Positions 18,754 to 27,147 of a DNA stretch of 57,704 nucleotides are shown here, in pieces (the first letter of the stretch is position 1; each line of letters opens with the position of its first letter). The position numbers and the translations under genes are program-made. This DNA is from Ramlibacter sp. Its GTDB lineage: Bacteria; Pseudomonadota; Gammaproteobacteria; Burkholderiales; Burkholderiaceae_C. Location of the stretch: the NCBI GenBank assembly GCA_028292245.1, contig JAQGMS010000269.1, positions 1-57,704 on the forward strand, given 5' to 3'. A model generated the notes under the pieces. The model had not been told where the DNA came from. It saw nothing but the letters and a program-made list of their open reading frames with translations, and ran no database searches.

Positions 18754-19167
18754 ATGGCCTTCCACGTTTCCACCACCCGCTTCACGCAGTACGTGCAGCT
18801 CGTCGTGTCCGGACCCGCTTCCATCAAGAGCTTCGTCGAGCTGGTGGAGACGGTCGGGGAAGAAACCGTGCTCTGGTCCGATCGGCGGGTGCTGGTGGAC
18901 CTGCGGGAAGTCGAAGGCGAATTGACGCCCACCGAGCAGATCTTCCTGGGTGAATTCGTCGCGCAAAACCTGCCTCACCTGGAGCGCATGGCCTCGCTCG
19001 TGCCGGCCGAGCGCATCACCCGCAACAGCGAATCGGCTGCCCAGGAGCTGGGCATGCGGCTTCGCGTCTTCACCGCCAAGGACGACGCTGTCAACTGGCT
19101 CACTGCCGATGTGTCCGGCGGCGTGGCGGCCAATCCGCAGGCGCCACGGCCCGAGACACGCCTTTAG
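18754..19167 (+). CDS. STAS/SpoIIAA-like domain protein
   Basis: The 137-residue protein has an alternating strand-helix pattern: FTQYVQLVVSGPASIKSFVELV, RRVLVDLREVEGELTPTEQIFLG and AQELGMRLRVFTAKDDAVNWL. This is the shape of the SpoIIAA/STAS-like fold found as single-domain proteins in Burkholderiales. ATG 18754 is chosen because the upstream extension has atypical composition; the ribosome binding site is weak. It lies 17 bases before dbpA and may share its transcript. No phospho-acceptor Ser is evident. Confidence 0.75.
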   Translation: MAFHVSTTRFTQYVQLVVSGPASIKSFVELVETVGEETVLWSDRRVLVDLREVEGELTPTEQIFLGEFVAQNLPHLERMASLVPAERITRNSESAAQELGMRLRVFTAKDDAVNWLTADVSGGVAANPQAPRPETRL

Positions 19168-19184
19168 TGTGAAATCATCGGGGG

Positions 19185-20579
19185 ATGAGCAATCCCTCGA
19201 CAGCGGGCTTCGGCGCCCTCCCCTTGAACCCCGCCACGCTGGCCAACCTCCAGCGCCTCGGCTACCTCGCGATGACTCCGATCCAGGCGGCCAGTCTGCC
19301 GCCCGCGCTGCTGGGCAAGGACATCATCGCGCAGGCCAAGACCGGCAGCGGCAAGACCGCAGCCTTCGCGCTGACGCTGCTGGCCAACTTGAACGCGCGG
19401 CGCTTCGCGGTGCAGTCGCTGGTCCTGTGTCCCACCCGTGAACTGGCCGACCAGGTAACCACCGAGATCCGCCGGCTTGCTCGCGCCGAGGACAACATCA
19501 AGGTGGTGACCCTGTGCGGCGGCGTGCCGCTGCGCGGGCAATTGGCCACGCTGGAGCATGGCGCGCACATCGTGGTGGGCACGCCGGGCCGGGTGATGGA
19601 CCACCTGGCGCGCGAAAGCCTGAAGCTCGATGCGCTCAACACCCTGGTGCTGGACGAGGCCGATCGCATGCTGGACATGGGCTTCTTCGACGACATCGTG
19701 ACGGTTGCGAAGCAATGCCCGAAGGAGCGGCAGACCTTGCTGTTTTCCGCCACCTATCCGGAAGGCATCGCCAAATTGGCCGCGCAGTTCATGCGCGATC
19801 CGGTCACTGTGAAGGTGGACGCGCAGCACGCGGGCGGCCAGATCGAGCAACGCTGGTATGAGGTGAAGGACGGCGATCGTGTCGCTGCCGTGAGCCTGCT
19901 GCTCAATCACTTCCGCCCGGCCAGCACGCTGGCGTTCTGCAATACGAAGGCGCAGTGCAGGAAGCTCGCCGACGCATTGACGTCGCAAGGCTTCAGCGCG
20001 CTGGCGCTCTATGGCGAGCTGGAGCAGCGCGAGCGCGACCAGGTGCTGGTGCGCTTTGCCAACCGCAGCTGCTCGGTGCTGGTGGCCACCGACGTGGCCG
20101 CGCGCGGCCTGGACATCGCGAACCTGGCGGCCGTCATCAACGTCGACGTGACACCCGACCCCGAGGTGCACATCCATCGCATCGGGCGCACCGGCCGCGC
20201 CGGTGAGACAGGCCAGGTGCTGAACCTGGTCAGCATGGACGAGATGGGATCGGTGGGCAAGATCGAGCTGCTGCAAGGCCGCGAATCGGAATGGCACAAA
20301 CTGGCTGAACTCACGCCCACCGGCAAGGGGCCGCTGGTGCCGCCGATGGCCACGCTGCACATCCAGGGCGGCCGCAAGGAAAAGATCCGCCCCGGCGACG
20401 TGCTGGGCGCGCTCACCGCCGACCTGGGCTACACCCGCGAGCAGATCGGCAAGATCGACGTCAATGAGTTCTCCACCTATGTCGCGGTGGACCGCGCCAT
20501 CGGCGGCGAGGCCGTGAAGCGCCTGAACGAAGGCCGCATCAAGGGCAAGAGCGTGAAGGTGCGGTTGCTGGACGAGTAG
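19185..20579 (+). CDS. dbpA: ATP-dependent RNA helicase DbpA
   Basis: The 464-residue DEAD-box helicase shows a Q motif (MTPIQAAS), AKTGSGKT, PTRELA, TPGR, DEAD in VLDEADRMLDMGF, SAT, and ARGLDI and HRIGRTGRAG in the second RecA domain. The last 75 residues (GRKEKIRPGDVLGALTADLG, then KIDVNEFSTYVAV) form the DbpA RNA-binding domain that recognises hairpin 92 of 23S rRNA. The protein acts in assembly of the large ribosomal subunit. Length and domain order are normal. Confidence 0.96.
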   Translation: MSNPSTAGFGALPLNPATLANLQRLGYLAMTPIQAASLPPALLGKDIIAQAKTGSGKTAAFALTLLANLNARRFAVQSLVLCPTRELADQVTTEIRRLARAEDNIKVVTLCGGVPLRGQLATLEHGAHIVVGTPGRVMDHLARESLKLDALNTLVLDEADRMLDMGFFDDIVTVAKQCPKERQTLLFSATYPEGIAKLAAQFMRDPVTVKVDAQHAGGQIEQRWYEVKDGDRVAAVSLLLNHFRPASTLAFCNTKAQCRKLADALTSQGFSALALYGELEQRERDQVLVRFANRSCSVLVATDVAARGLDIANLAAVINVDVTPDPEVHIHRIGRTGRAGETGQVLNLVSMDEMGSVGKIELLQGRESEWHKLAELTPTGKGPLVPPMATLHIQGGRKEKIRPGDVLGALTADLGYTREQIGKIDVNEFSTYVAVDRAIGGEAVKRLNEGRIKGKSVKVRLLDE

Positions 20580-20597
20580 GGCCGCGACTGCTCGGTT

Positions 20598-20831
20598 TCA
20601 GGCGCTGAGGTCGAGGCTGCGGATGCGATCCATCGCCTCCGCCTCACCCAGGTGCATGGAGATGCACTCGAACATGGCAGAACGCATCTTCAGCAGTTCG
20701 GCAGCGTTGCGAGCCGCGCTGACCTGTTCGCGAAGCCGGATCGCGGCTGCGCTCTTGCACTCATTCAAAAGAATCAGCGCATATCGGCGAAGCAAGGCGA
20801 TCTCCAGTGGAGCTGAGCTTTCGTAGTACAT
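20598..20831 (-). CDS. Small helical protein of unknown function (77 aa)
   Basis: From the likely start MYYESSAPLE the protein is almost entirely helical, with heptad-like Leu/Ile/Ala spacing (LEIALLRRYALILLNECKSA) and no signal or membrane segment. The frame is open up to 20933 and none of the possible starts has a good ribosome binding site, so the N terminus is uncertain. It is convergent with dbpA and divergent from the PAS protein gene. I do not recognise the family. Confidence 0.6.
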   Translation of the reverse strand: MYYESSAPLEIALLRRYALILLNECKSAAAIRLREQVSAARNAAELLKMRSAMFECISMHLGEAEAMDRIRSLDLSA

Positions 20832-20962
20832 CGGTTGTTTGAATTGGTGATTCCCTGCTGGGTGCTTAGCCAGATTTGTGCCCAGGGGCCGCTTGCGCGG
20901 CATTTGCACGGGCCAGTGGCACGGGTTATGCACCGCTTTCGGTCAAAGCGAGGAGTTTCTCA

Positions 20963-21934
20963 ATGACCCAGGCAACCGCGCTCGAAGGCAAGGACATCAC
21001 GGGTATAGGCGACGGCGTCGCCGCCGCATGGCGGCGGCTGTGGCGACGGCGCGATACCGAAGGTGCAGCCGGAGGTCAGTACTGGACTTCCGGTGTCACC
21101 TATCGCGGCTACCTGGGCGCCGACGGCGGCGTGCCGGCACTCTGGTTCTCCGAAGAACAGCTCAAGGAAACACAGGCCCTGCTGCGCATGGCGGCCGCGG
21201 CCGGCCGGCTGGGCGCGTGGTCGGTGGAGTTGTCGGGCATGAAATATGTCTGGTCCGACGAAGTGAAGGCGATCCACGAAGTGCCCGCGGATTTCGTTCC
21301 CGACGGGCCCGACTCGCTGTCGTTCTACACGCCCGAATCGCAGGATCTCATGATCGAGGCCTTCGAGGCTTGCGCCCGGCAAGGTGTGCCGTTCGACCTG
21401 GAGCTGCAGCTATCGACGGCGAAGGGGCGCCAGGTGTGGATCCGCGCCATCGGCGAGGCCGACCGGGACGCCGAAGGCAAGATCACGCACGTGCGCGGCG
21501 CCTTGCAGGACATCAGCAAGTTCCGGGCGGTGACCGATGCGGCGCGCCGCACCGCCGAGCGCTTCACGCGCACGCTCGAAAGCCTCAGCGACGGCTTCAT
21601 CCTGCTGGACCACGAATGGTGCTTCATCTACGTCAACCCGGAGGCCGAGCGCATCCTGCGCAAGGATCGCAGCGCCCTGGCCGGCCGCTGCCTGCTGACG
21701 GAGTTTCCGGAAACGGCCTCAGGCAAGTTTCTCGAGAAATGCCAGGACGCGATCCGCGACTCGCGCAGTGTGGAATTCGAGAAGTTCTATGCGCCGCTCG
21801 GTATCTGGGTATACATGAAGGTGTCCCCGACCGATGAAGGCATCACCTTGTGCATCCGCGACGATACGGAGCGCATCACGGCGCGGCGCGCGCTTTTGCG
21901 CGTGAAGGCCGAACTGGGAAGCCTCAAGGCCTGA
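20963..21934 (+). CDS. PAS-domain protein without output domain
   Basis: The 323-residue soluble protein has two PAS domains, about residues 85-205 (GAWSVELSGMKYVWSDEV, then WIRAIGEADRDAEGKI) and 210-315 (ESLSDGFILLDHEWCFIYVN). It ends soon after the second, with no kinase, GGDEF, EAL or DNA-binding part. AGGAG before ATG 20963 sets the start. The first PAS domain is similar to PAS2 of the kinase at 12374-14884, with matching VWSDE, GVPFD/GIPFD and VWIR/VWVR motifs. It may be a stand-alone sensor adaptor or a truncated kinase; the reading frame shows no obvious frameshift at its end. Confidence 0.85.
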   Translation: MTQATALEGKDITGIGDGVAAAWRRLWRRRDTEGAAGGQYWTSGVTYRGYLGADGGVPALWFSEEQLKETQALLRMAAAAGRLGAWSVELSGMKYVWSDEVKAIHEVPADFVPDGPDSLSFYTPESQDLMIEAFEACARQGVPFDLELQLSTAKGRQVWIRAIGEADRDAEGKITHVRGALQDISKFRAVTDAARRTAERFTRTLESLSDGFILLDHEWCFIYVNPEAERILRKDRSALAGRCLLTEFPETASGKFLEKCQDAIRDSRSVEFEKFYAPLGIWVYMKVSPTDEGITLCIRDDTERITARRALLRVKAELGSLKA

Positions 21935-21946
21935 AACCGGCCCTCG

Positions 21947-21952
21947 TCCTAC
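21947..21952 (+). promoter_or_regulatory. TCCTAC box before the small membrane protein gene
   Basis: Reads ctcgTCCTACACGAC, 65 bases before GTG 22017. CTACGAT follows after 22 bases as a possible -10. Confidence 0.45.
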
Positions 21953-22016
21953 ACGACAAATCTCCCGGCTGGGCCTACGATAGCGCGAGAGCACGCTATC
22001 GATGCAAGGAGACGTC

Positions 22017-22340
22017 GTGCAGGAGCTGGCCTTTCCAACGCTGTTGTACCGCTATTTCTTCTTTGCCTGGCTGTTCAAGGACGCCAGCAGCGGCAACATG
22101 CTCGAGCGCGCCGCGGCCTGGCGCCACAACCAGGAGCGCGCGCACTGGCTGCTGACGTACATGCGGCGCTGGCTGTGGTGCGGCCTGCTGCTGTACGGCC
22201 TGGGCGGCCTGGTCGAAGTGATCCTGCAATCGCCCGCGCTGTCGGCGTTCTTCTACGTTCCCAGCGCGCTCAGCGTATCCATCAACGCGGTGATCTGCGC
22301 CGCGTGGCTGGGATTCAAGACATTGCCCGGCCCGTTCTAG
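22017..22340 (+). CDS. Small inner-membrane protein of unknown function (107 aa)
   Basis: The protein has hydrophobic segments at LLYRYFFFAWLF, WLWCGLLLYGLGGLVEVIL and a C-terminal helix (INAVICAAWLGF), probably two to three membrane spans. The start is decided by AAGGAG at 22006-22011, five bases before GTG 22017; the ATG at 22002 lies before this site and lacks its own. A TCCTAC box precedes the gene, placing it with the putative stress regulon. No family is recognised. Confidence 0.72.
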   Translation: MQELAFPTLLYRYFFFAWLFKDASSGNMLERAAAWRHNQERAHWLLTYMRRWLWCGLLLYGLGGLVEVILQSPALSAFFYVPSALSVSINAVICAAWLGFKTLPGPF

Positions 22341-22343
22341 GCC

Positions 22344-22844
22344 TCAGTACTGGTTAAGCAGCAGGTTGGCGATCAGGCCGGTCGCCAGGGCCACCAGCAG
22401 GTAATCCCCGCCGTCCGACTGAACCCACTGGTAGCCATAGGGCGGTGCGTACAGGCCGCGGTGCGAGCGCCAGTCGTTCACGTAGTACTGGCGTTGGCGG
22501 AACTGGTAAGGCAGCGCGTCGCCGTGCCGGTATTGCGGCGCCCGCGCGGCCCATTGGCCCTGCTGTCCGTACTGCCCCTGCTGCCGGTACTGGTTGTACT
22601 GGCTGTATTGGCCGTGCTGGCTGTATTGAGGTTGCTGATACTGGCGTTGCTGCTGGTATTGAGGCTGGTACTGCTGCTGATGCGGCTGCGATTGCTGGCG
22701 CTGGCCGCCTTGCCGGGCCTGGTGCGACTCGTTGCGGTCGCCGCGGTCGCCGCGGTCGCCCTGGCCGTGACCCTGGGCGAACGACAGCGAGCTGAACCCG
22801 AGCGCGGCGGCGGCGATGGCCGAAACAATGGCGGTTGATTTCAT
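22344..22844 (-). CDS. RcnB family exported protein with Gln/Tyr-rich repeats
   Basis: The 166-residue periplasmic protein has a signal peptide (AIAAAALGFSSLSFAQG), a long Gln/Tyr/Arg low-complexity region with QYQPQY- and QYSQYNQY-type units, and a C-terminal RcnB domain (YVNDWRSHRGLYAPPYGYQW, ending in a hydrophobic LLVALATGLIANLLL segment). RcnB in Escherichia coli takes part in nickel/cobalt homeostasis; the many Burkholderiales homologs are uncharacterised. The Gln/Tyr region is much longer than in RcnB and could be adhesive or disordered. A degenerate box (GCCTAC) lies 71 bases upstream. Confidence 0.88.
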   Translation of the reverse strand: MKSTAIVSAIAAAALGFSSLSFAQGHGQGDRGDRGDRNESHQARQGGQRQQSQPHQQQYQPQYQQQRQYQQPQYSQHGQYSQYNQYRQQGQYGQQGQWAARAPQYRHGDALPYQFRQRQYYVNDWRSHRGLYAPPYGYQWVQSDGGDYLLVALATGLIANLLLNQY

Positions 22845-22914
22845 GACGGACCCCCTTTGGGTGGTATTGAGCCCCTATCGTCCCCCTCTCACGTGTACCC
22901 CGTGCAAAGCCGGG

Positions 22915-22920
22915 GTAGGC
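22915..22920 (-). promoter_or_regulatory. Degenerate TCCTAC box (GCCTAC) before the rcnB-like gene
   Basis: Reads ggcGCCTACCCCGG on the coding strand, 71 bases before ATG 22844. It is a weaker match than the others. Confidence 0.3.
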
Positions 22921-22985
22921 GCCAGGCAAAGTCTGGTTGCCACATGTGCCTCAGCCGTACCAGCTCGGTGTTGTACGCTTGAGCG

Positions 22986-24368
22986 ATGACCAGCACATCC
23001 GCCGAATCTTCGCCGCCCATGCCCGCCGCCCGCCCGCTGTGGCGCGTCTTCCTGGTGTTCCTCGGGCCGATGATCCTGGCCAACATCCTCCAATCGCTTT
23101 CCGGCACGATCAACAGCGTGTTCGTCGGCCAGATGCTCGGTACGAAGGCGCTGGCGGCCGCCTCGAGCGTGTTCCCGATCATTTTCTTTTTCATCTCGTT
23201 GGTGATCGGCGTCGGCGCCGGCGCGTCGGTCCTGATCGGCCAGGCCTGGGGCGCGCGCGAACCGCACAAGGTCAAGGCGATCGCGGGCACGGCGCTTTCG
23301 CTGGGCCTGCTGCTGGGCCTGGCGGTGGCGCTGCTGGGCGGCACGTTCACCGAGGCGCTGCTGCGCGCGCTGGGAACGCCGCCGGACATCATGCCGGATG
23401 CGACCGGCTACGCGCGCACCATGATGCTGGCCATGCCGGGGCTGCTGGTCTTCATCCTGCTCACCCAGCTCATGCGGGGCGTCGGCGACACCCTGACCCC
23501 GCTCTATGCGCTCACGCTGTCCACCGCCGTGGCGTGCCTGATGACGCCGGCTTTCATCCGGGGCTGGTGGGGCTTGCCGCAACTGGGCGTGACGAGCGCC
23601 GCCGCGGCGTCCATCGTCGCCTTCGTCTGCGCGCTGCTGTTCCTGGCCTGGTTCATGCGCCGCCGCAGCCATGCGCTCGCGCCCGACCTCGAACTGTTGC
23701 GCGCGCTGCGCCCGAATCCCCGGCTGCTGCGCCTGGTGCTGCGCATCGGACTGCCCACTGGCGTGCAGATGATCGTCATTTCACTGGCCGAGATCGTTCT
23801 GCTCTGGCTGGTCAACGGCTTCGGCTCCGATGCCACGGCGGCTTACGGCGCCGTCAACCAGGTGGTGAACTACGTGCAGTTCCCGGCGCTTTCCATCGCG
23901 ATCACGTCTTCCATCCTCGGCGCGCAGGCGATCGGCGCCGGCCGCGCCCACACGCTGGGCGCGATCACGCGAACCGGGTTGAAACTGAACCTCGTCATCA
24001 CGGGGACGCTGGTGGTGGTCGGCTACCTGTTCTCGCGCCACCTGGTCGCCGCCTTCGTGACCAGCGCACCGGTGGTGGAGCTGGCGCAAACGCTGTTGCA
24101 CATCATGCTGTGGGGTTGCGTCGTCTTCGGGCTGGCGTCGGTGTTGAGCGGCGTGATGCGCGCGAGCGGCACGGTGCTCGTGCCCACCGCGATTTCGGTC
24201 GTGTGCATCGTGCTGATCGAAGTGCCCTCGGCCTGGGTGCTGAGCCAGCACTTCGGGCTCAACGGCGTGTGGATGGCCTACCCGATCACCTTCGTGTCCA
24301 TGCTGGTCCTGCAGGCGGCCTATTACACGTTCGTGTGGCGCAAGAAGAAGATCGAGCGGCTGGTCTAG
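22986..24368 (+). CDS. MATE family efflux transporter
   Basis: The 460-residue membrane protein has twelve helices in two homologous halves. Typical MATE segments include FLGPMILANILQSLSGTINS in helix 1, a GAGASVLIGQAWGAR stretch and, in the second half, GLPTGVQMIVISLAE and AYGAVNQVVNYVQFPALS. It would extrude cationic drugs or metabolites by proton or sodium antiport. The ribosome binding site is weak. The next gene begins 13 bases downstream on the same strand. Confidence 0.94.
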   Translation: MTSTSAESSPPMPAARPLWRVFLVFLGPMILANILQSLSGTINSVFVGQMLGTKALAAASSVFPIIFFFISLVIGVGAGASVLIGQAWGAREPHKVKAIAGTALSLGLLLGLAVALLGGTFTEALLRALGTPPDIMPDATGYARTMMLAMPGLLVFILLTQLMRGVGDTLTPLYALTLSTAVACLMTPAFIRGWWGLPQLGVTSAAAASIVAFVCALLFLAWFMRRRSHALAPDLELLRALRPNPRLLRLVLRIGLPTGVQMIVISLAEIVLLWLVNGFGSDATAAYGAVNQVVNYVQFPALSIAITSSILGAQAIGAGRAHTLGAITRTGLKLNLVITGTLVVVGYLFSRHLVAAFVTSAPVVELAQTLLHIMLWGCVVFGLASVLSGVMRASGTVLVPTAISVVCIVLIEVPSAWVLSQHFGLNGVWMAYPITFVSMLVLQAAYYTFVWRKKKIERLV

Positions 24369-24381
24369 CCGCGCGCCAGCC

Positions 24382-25143
24382 ATGCCTGCCGAGTTCGCCA
24401 ACCTGGGCTTCGACGCGCCTTTCGTGCTGGAGGACGGGCCGTTGCGGTCGTTGCATTTCACGATCGGCGAGGTGCAGAGCACGATGCGCACGGACCGGCC
24501 CGACGAGCTGCAGATCGATTACACCCGCACGATGATGGGCTTCCTGCTGCTGTCGCCGCAGCCGCGCCACATCGCGATGATCGGGCTGGGCGGCGGCTCG
24601 CTGGCCAAGTTCTGCCACCGTTTCCTGCCGTCGGCGCGGATCACCGCGGTCGAGAACAACCCCGGCGTGATCGCGCTGCGCGAAGAGTTCGGCATTCCGG
24701 GCGACGACGCCCGGCTGTCGGTGATGGCGCAGGACGGCGCCGCGTTCGTCGGCGCCAGCCGCGATCCGATCGATGTGCTGCTGGTCGACGGGTTCGACCA
24801 CACAGGACAGCCCGCGCAATTGTGTTCGCAGGCCTTCTACGACGCCTGCTTTCGCGCGCTGGCGCCGGATGGCGTGCTGGTCGTCAACCTGCACGCCGAC
24901 GATGCCGATCACCTGGTGTTCACCGGGCGGATAGCGGCCAGCTTCGGCGGCAACGCCATGCAGGTGCTGGCGGACGAGAAGAGCAATTGCATCGTGTTCG
25001 CGGCGCGCGGGCGGTCCGTCACGTTGCAGGCCCTGCGCAATCTCGAATGGTCCGCCGCGCTTCACCCACAGGCGCAGCGGCAACTGCGAGGCGAGTTCGC
25101 GCGCATCGGCTGGAACGCCGGCGCATTGGCCGTTGCCGGCTGA
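24382..25143 (+). CDS. Spermidine synthase-like methyltransferase-fold protein
   Basis: The 253-residue protein has the Rossmann-like core of polyamine synthases: IAMIGLGGGSLAKFC (residues about 64-78), ITAVENNPGV and a VDVLLVDGFD-like strand. It lacks the polyamine-synthase N-terminal beta domain in full and the complete substrate-binding motif, so true spermidine synthesis is doubtful. Such SpeE-like proteins are common single genes in Comamonadaceae. It is probably co-transcribed with the MATE gene and convergent with the deacylase gene. Confidence 0.82.
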   Translation: MPAEFANLGFDAPFVLEDGPLRSLHFTIGEVQSTMRTDRPDELQIDYTRTMMGFLLLSPQPRHIAMIGLGGGSLAKFCHRFLPSARITAVENNPGVIALREEFGIPGDDARLSVMAQDGAAFVGASRDPIDVLLVDGFDHTGQPAQLCSQAFYDACFRALAPDGVLVVNLHADDADHLVFTGRIAASFGGNAMQVLADEKSNCIVFAARGRSVTLQALRNLEWSAALHPQAQRQLRGEFARIGWNAGALAVAG

Positions 25144-25154
25144 CCGCGACGCCG

Positions 25155-26090
25155 TTAGATCGGCCGGGTCAGGTACACCGCTTCGCGCCCGACGATCGGG
25201 GAACGCGCCGGCATGAAGATCGTGCAGCCGTCGCACAGTGAGCGGATTTCGTCGGCGCCGTCGGTCGCGATCAGCTCGCCCTTGGCAAAGGTCTCCATGC
25301 CCACCACCGGCCGCACGAACCGGAAGCTCTCGGTCTTGATCAGCGGCGTGGCCAGCAATTCGAAGCGGCGCTGCGGCCCGGGCGCAGGCGCGGCCGGGTC
25401 GCGATCGATCAGGCCGAAATGGGCCAGGAAGCGCAAGGTCACGTCGGTCGCCAGGTCGGCGGTGGCGCGCAGGAAGTGCTGGCCGCACTCGGCGACCAGG
25501 GCGACGCCGTTGCCGTCCTCCTCGCCATGACGGCCGTGCTGGATCAGCGGCGTGCCCGTGTTCATCCCGGCGGGCATGACCAGGTGCACATCGGGCTTGC
25601 CGATCGCGAGCGCCGCCTCGCCGTTGCGCGCATAGCCGGGATAGACCCAGAACGGCTCGACGGCGTGCGCCGTGGAGTGAATGTCCAGGATGTGGTCGGC
25701 CGCCGCCACGACTGGGCGCAATATGCGTGCGCGCCGCAGTTCCGGGCTGTCTTCGCCGCCATCCAGCCATTCCGGCGACCAGATCCGGTTCAGGTTGTGC
25801 ACTAATTGGCGGTTGGCGAAAGGCTGCGCGGGGTCGAACGCGTCATAGGCCTCGACATTGGCGAAACTGACGGTGAGCGTGCCGATCTTTGGCCGCACGC
25901 CCCGATCCAGCAAATGGGTGGCCGCGACCATGCCGCAAACCTCGTTGCCGTGAGTCAGTGCGTTGATGAGGACGTGGGGGCCGGGCTTGCCGGATTCGAA
26001 GCGATGGACATAGTCAACGCCCGTATTGCCCTTGCGATACGAAGAAAGGTTCTGTTGAACGATTTCAAGGACGGGAAGCGTCTGGTTCAT
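25155..26090 (-). CDS. Succinylglutamate desuccinylase/aspartoacylase family zinc hydrolase
   Basis: The 311-residue protein is an M14-like metalloenzyme. Zinc ligands are His47 and Glu50 in ALTHGNEVCG and a later His in ILDIHSTAHAVEPFW. It would remove an acyl group from an N-acylated amino acid or similar amide. A C-terminal domain of about 90 residues (GELIATDGADEI onward) matches the beta-barrel lid of the family. It is divergent from the SQSH-repeat gene across an AT-rich gap. The substrate is unknown. Confidence 0.9.
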   Translation of the reverse strand: MNQTLPVLEIVQQNLSSYRKGNTGVDYVHRFESGKPGPHVLINALTHGNEVCGMVAATHLLDRGVRPKIGTLTVSFANVEAYDAFDPAQPFANRQLVHNLNRIWSPEWLDGGEDSPELRRARILRPVVAAADHILDIHSTAHAVEPFWVYPGYARNGEAALAIGKPDVHLVMPAGMNTGTPLIQHGRHGEEDGNGVALVAECGQHFLRATADLATDVTLRFLAHFGLIDRDPAAPAPGPQRRFELLATPLIKTESFRFVRPVVGMETFAKGELIATDGADEIRSLCDGCTIFMPARSPIVGREAVYLTRPI

Positions 26091-26182
26091 GAGAGCCCTA
26101 GCGTACTGCGAAACATTTTGTTACTATAGCCGAACAATAATAAGAACGCGTCAGTATCTTTTGCGTTTCAAGGAGTCTGTTC
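26091..26182. promoter_or_regulatory. AT-rich divergent intergenic region
   Basis: These 92 bases are clearly richer in A+T than the surrounding DNA (gaaacattttgttactatag, then caataataag). They should hold divergent promoters for the desuccinylase-like gene (-) and the SQSH-repeat gene (+). AAGGAG at 26170-26175 serves the plus-strand gene. Confidence 0.5.
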
Positions 26183-26914
26183 ATGAGCATTGTCGACTGG
26201 CTGTTCGGCCGCAAGCCCCCGCAAGCGCGCGCCTCGCAGCCGCACTCGCAGTCGCATTCCCAATCGCACTCGCAGTCGCACCTCGCGTCGACGCATTCGC
26301 AGATACCTGCGAACGCGGTTGCATCGCAGTTGTCGACCCGGCGCGAATTGCTGCGCGTCGTGTTGCGCGACACGCTCAATCGCCACGGAATCCCGGCGAC
26401 GTGGATCACCGCGGAAATGCTGGTGGCAACCTCGCGCGTCCGTGAATCGGGCATCCACTGGCGCCTGTCGATCAAGCATTGGGACCCGCGGCTGCCGGTG
26501 CATGCCGTCGCCTTCCAGAACAACCTGATCAAGCGCGTGCTTTCGTTCGATCCCCTGGCCACCAACTGGCTGATGGGCATCTCGTGGCAGTACTCGCTGG
26601 AAGACGAAGCGGCCTGCCCGCCGATGCCGCACCCGGGACTGTGGACCTCCGAGCCGTCGCGGCCCAAGCCGGTGGCCGAGCCGGTGGCTCCCGCGGGCGG
26701 GTCCGGCGGCATCATCGAGGGGCCGGTGGTGATCGGCAGCGCCTCGGCGGCAGTCGCAGCGGCCGCGAGCGCGGACCCCTCGACGGCCAAGGAGGATCTC
26801 GAGCGGCTGTTCGCCGTGCGCGACGCCGACCTGCAGCGTCATGCCGACAGCCTCAAAGGTGTCCGGCCGGTGTTCCAGCCGACCGAGCCCGCGAAACTGG
26901 ATTCCCTGCTGTAG
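26183..26914 (+). CDS. Protein of unknown function with N-terminal SQSH repeats
   Basis: The 243-residue cytoplasmic protein starts with MSIVDWLFGRKPP, followed by four four-residue repeats (SQPH, then SQSH three times; residues 18-33). A compact domain lies at about 48-142 (RRELLRVVLRDTLNRHGIPATW, then GIHWRLSIKHWDPRLPVH), followed by a Pro/Ala linker and a helical tail (AKEDLERLFAVRDADLQRH). I do not recognise the central domain. The His/Gln repeats could bind metal. AAGGAG precedes the ATG. Confidence 0.8.
   Translation: MSIVDWLFGRKPPQARASQPHSQSHSQSHSQSHLASTHSQIPANAVASQLSTRRELLRVVLRDTLNRHGIPATWITAEMLVATSRVRESGIHWRLSIKHWDPRLPVHAVAFQNNLIKRVLSFDPLATNWLMGISWQYSLEDEAACPPMPHPGLWTSEPSRPKPVAEPVAPAGGSGGIIEGPVVIGSASAAVAAAASADPSTAKEDLERLFAVRDADLQRHADSLKGVRPVFQPTEPAKLDSLL
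26234..26281 (+). repeat. 12-bp tandem coding repeat (four units)
   Basis: Four in-frame copies of a tcg-cag-tcg-cay-like unit encode SQPH/SQSH. Copies differ by a few bases, so the array is old or under codon drift, but its length could still vary between strains. Confidence 0.75.
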
Positions 26915-26980
26915 GAAAGTCTCGCGTTCAGCGTTTACCATCGGTACCCATCAGATCTCATCCCAAACCGAGGAGGACTC

Positions 26981-27118
26981 ATGGCCAAAGGTGATCAACG
27001 CAGCAACAAGATGTCGAAGAAGCCCAAGAAGGACACTTCGGCGCCCAAGCAAGGCACATCGGACCGTCCGACGCCGCCCGTCACGGTGGTGCTGCCGCGC
27101 GGCAAGGAAAAGAAGTAG
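26981..27118 (+). CDS. Small basic protein of unknown function (45 aa)
   Basis: This short Lys/Pro/Thr-rich protein starts MAKGDQRSNKMSKKPKKDTS and ends with LPRGKEKK. The start is well supported by GAGGAGG upstream. It is probably disordered. It lies 66 bases after the SQSH-repeat gene and 29 bases before the MFS gene. Similar short basic proteins are frequent in Burkholderiales; no function is known. Confidence 0.75.
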   Translation: MAKGDQRSNKMSKKPKKDTSAPKQGTSDRPTPPVTVVLPRGKEKK

Positions 27119-27147
27119 CCCCGGTCCTGGCCCGGCACTCGGCGGCG

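Noticed and set aside
22577-22700. Short repeats suggestive of a CRISPR or tandem array
   Set aside because: They are codon-level repeats for Gln/Tyr in the rcnB-like gene, with irregular spacing and no unique spacers.
24382-25143. Assignment as speE (spermidine synthase)
   Set aside because: The Rossmann core is present but the polyamine-specific N-terminal domain and binding motifs are incomplete.
26906-26914. CTGTAGGA at the end of the SQSH-repeat gene
   Set aside because: The match is formed by the stop codon of that gene and faces no minus-strand start nearby.
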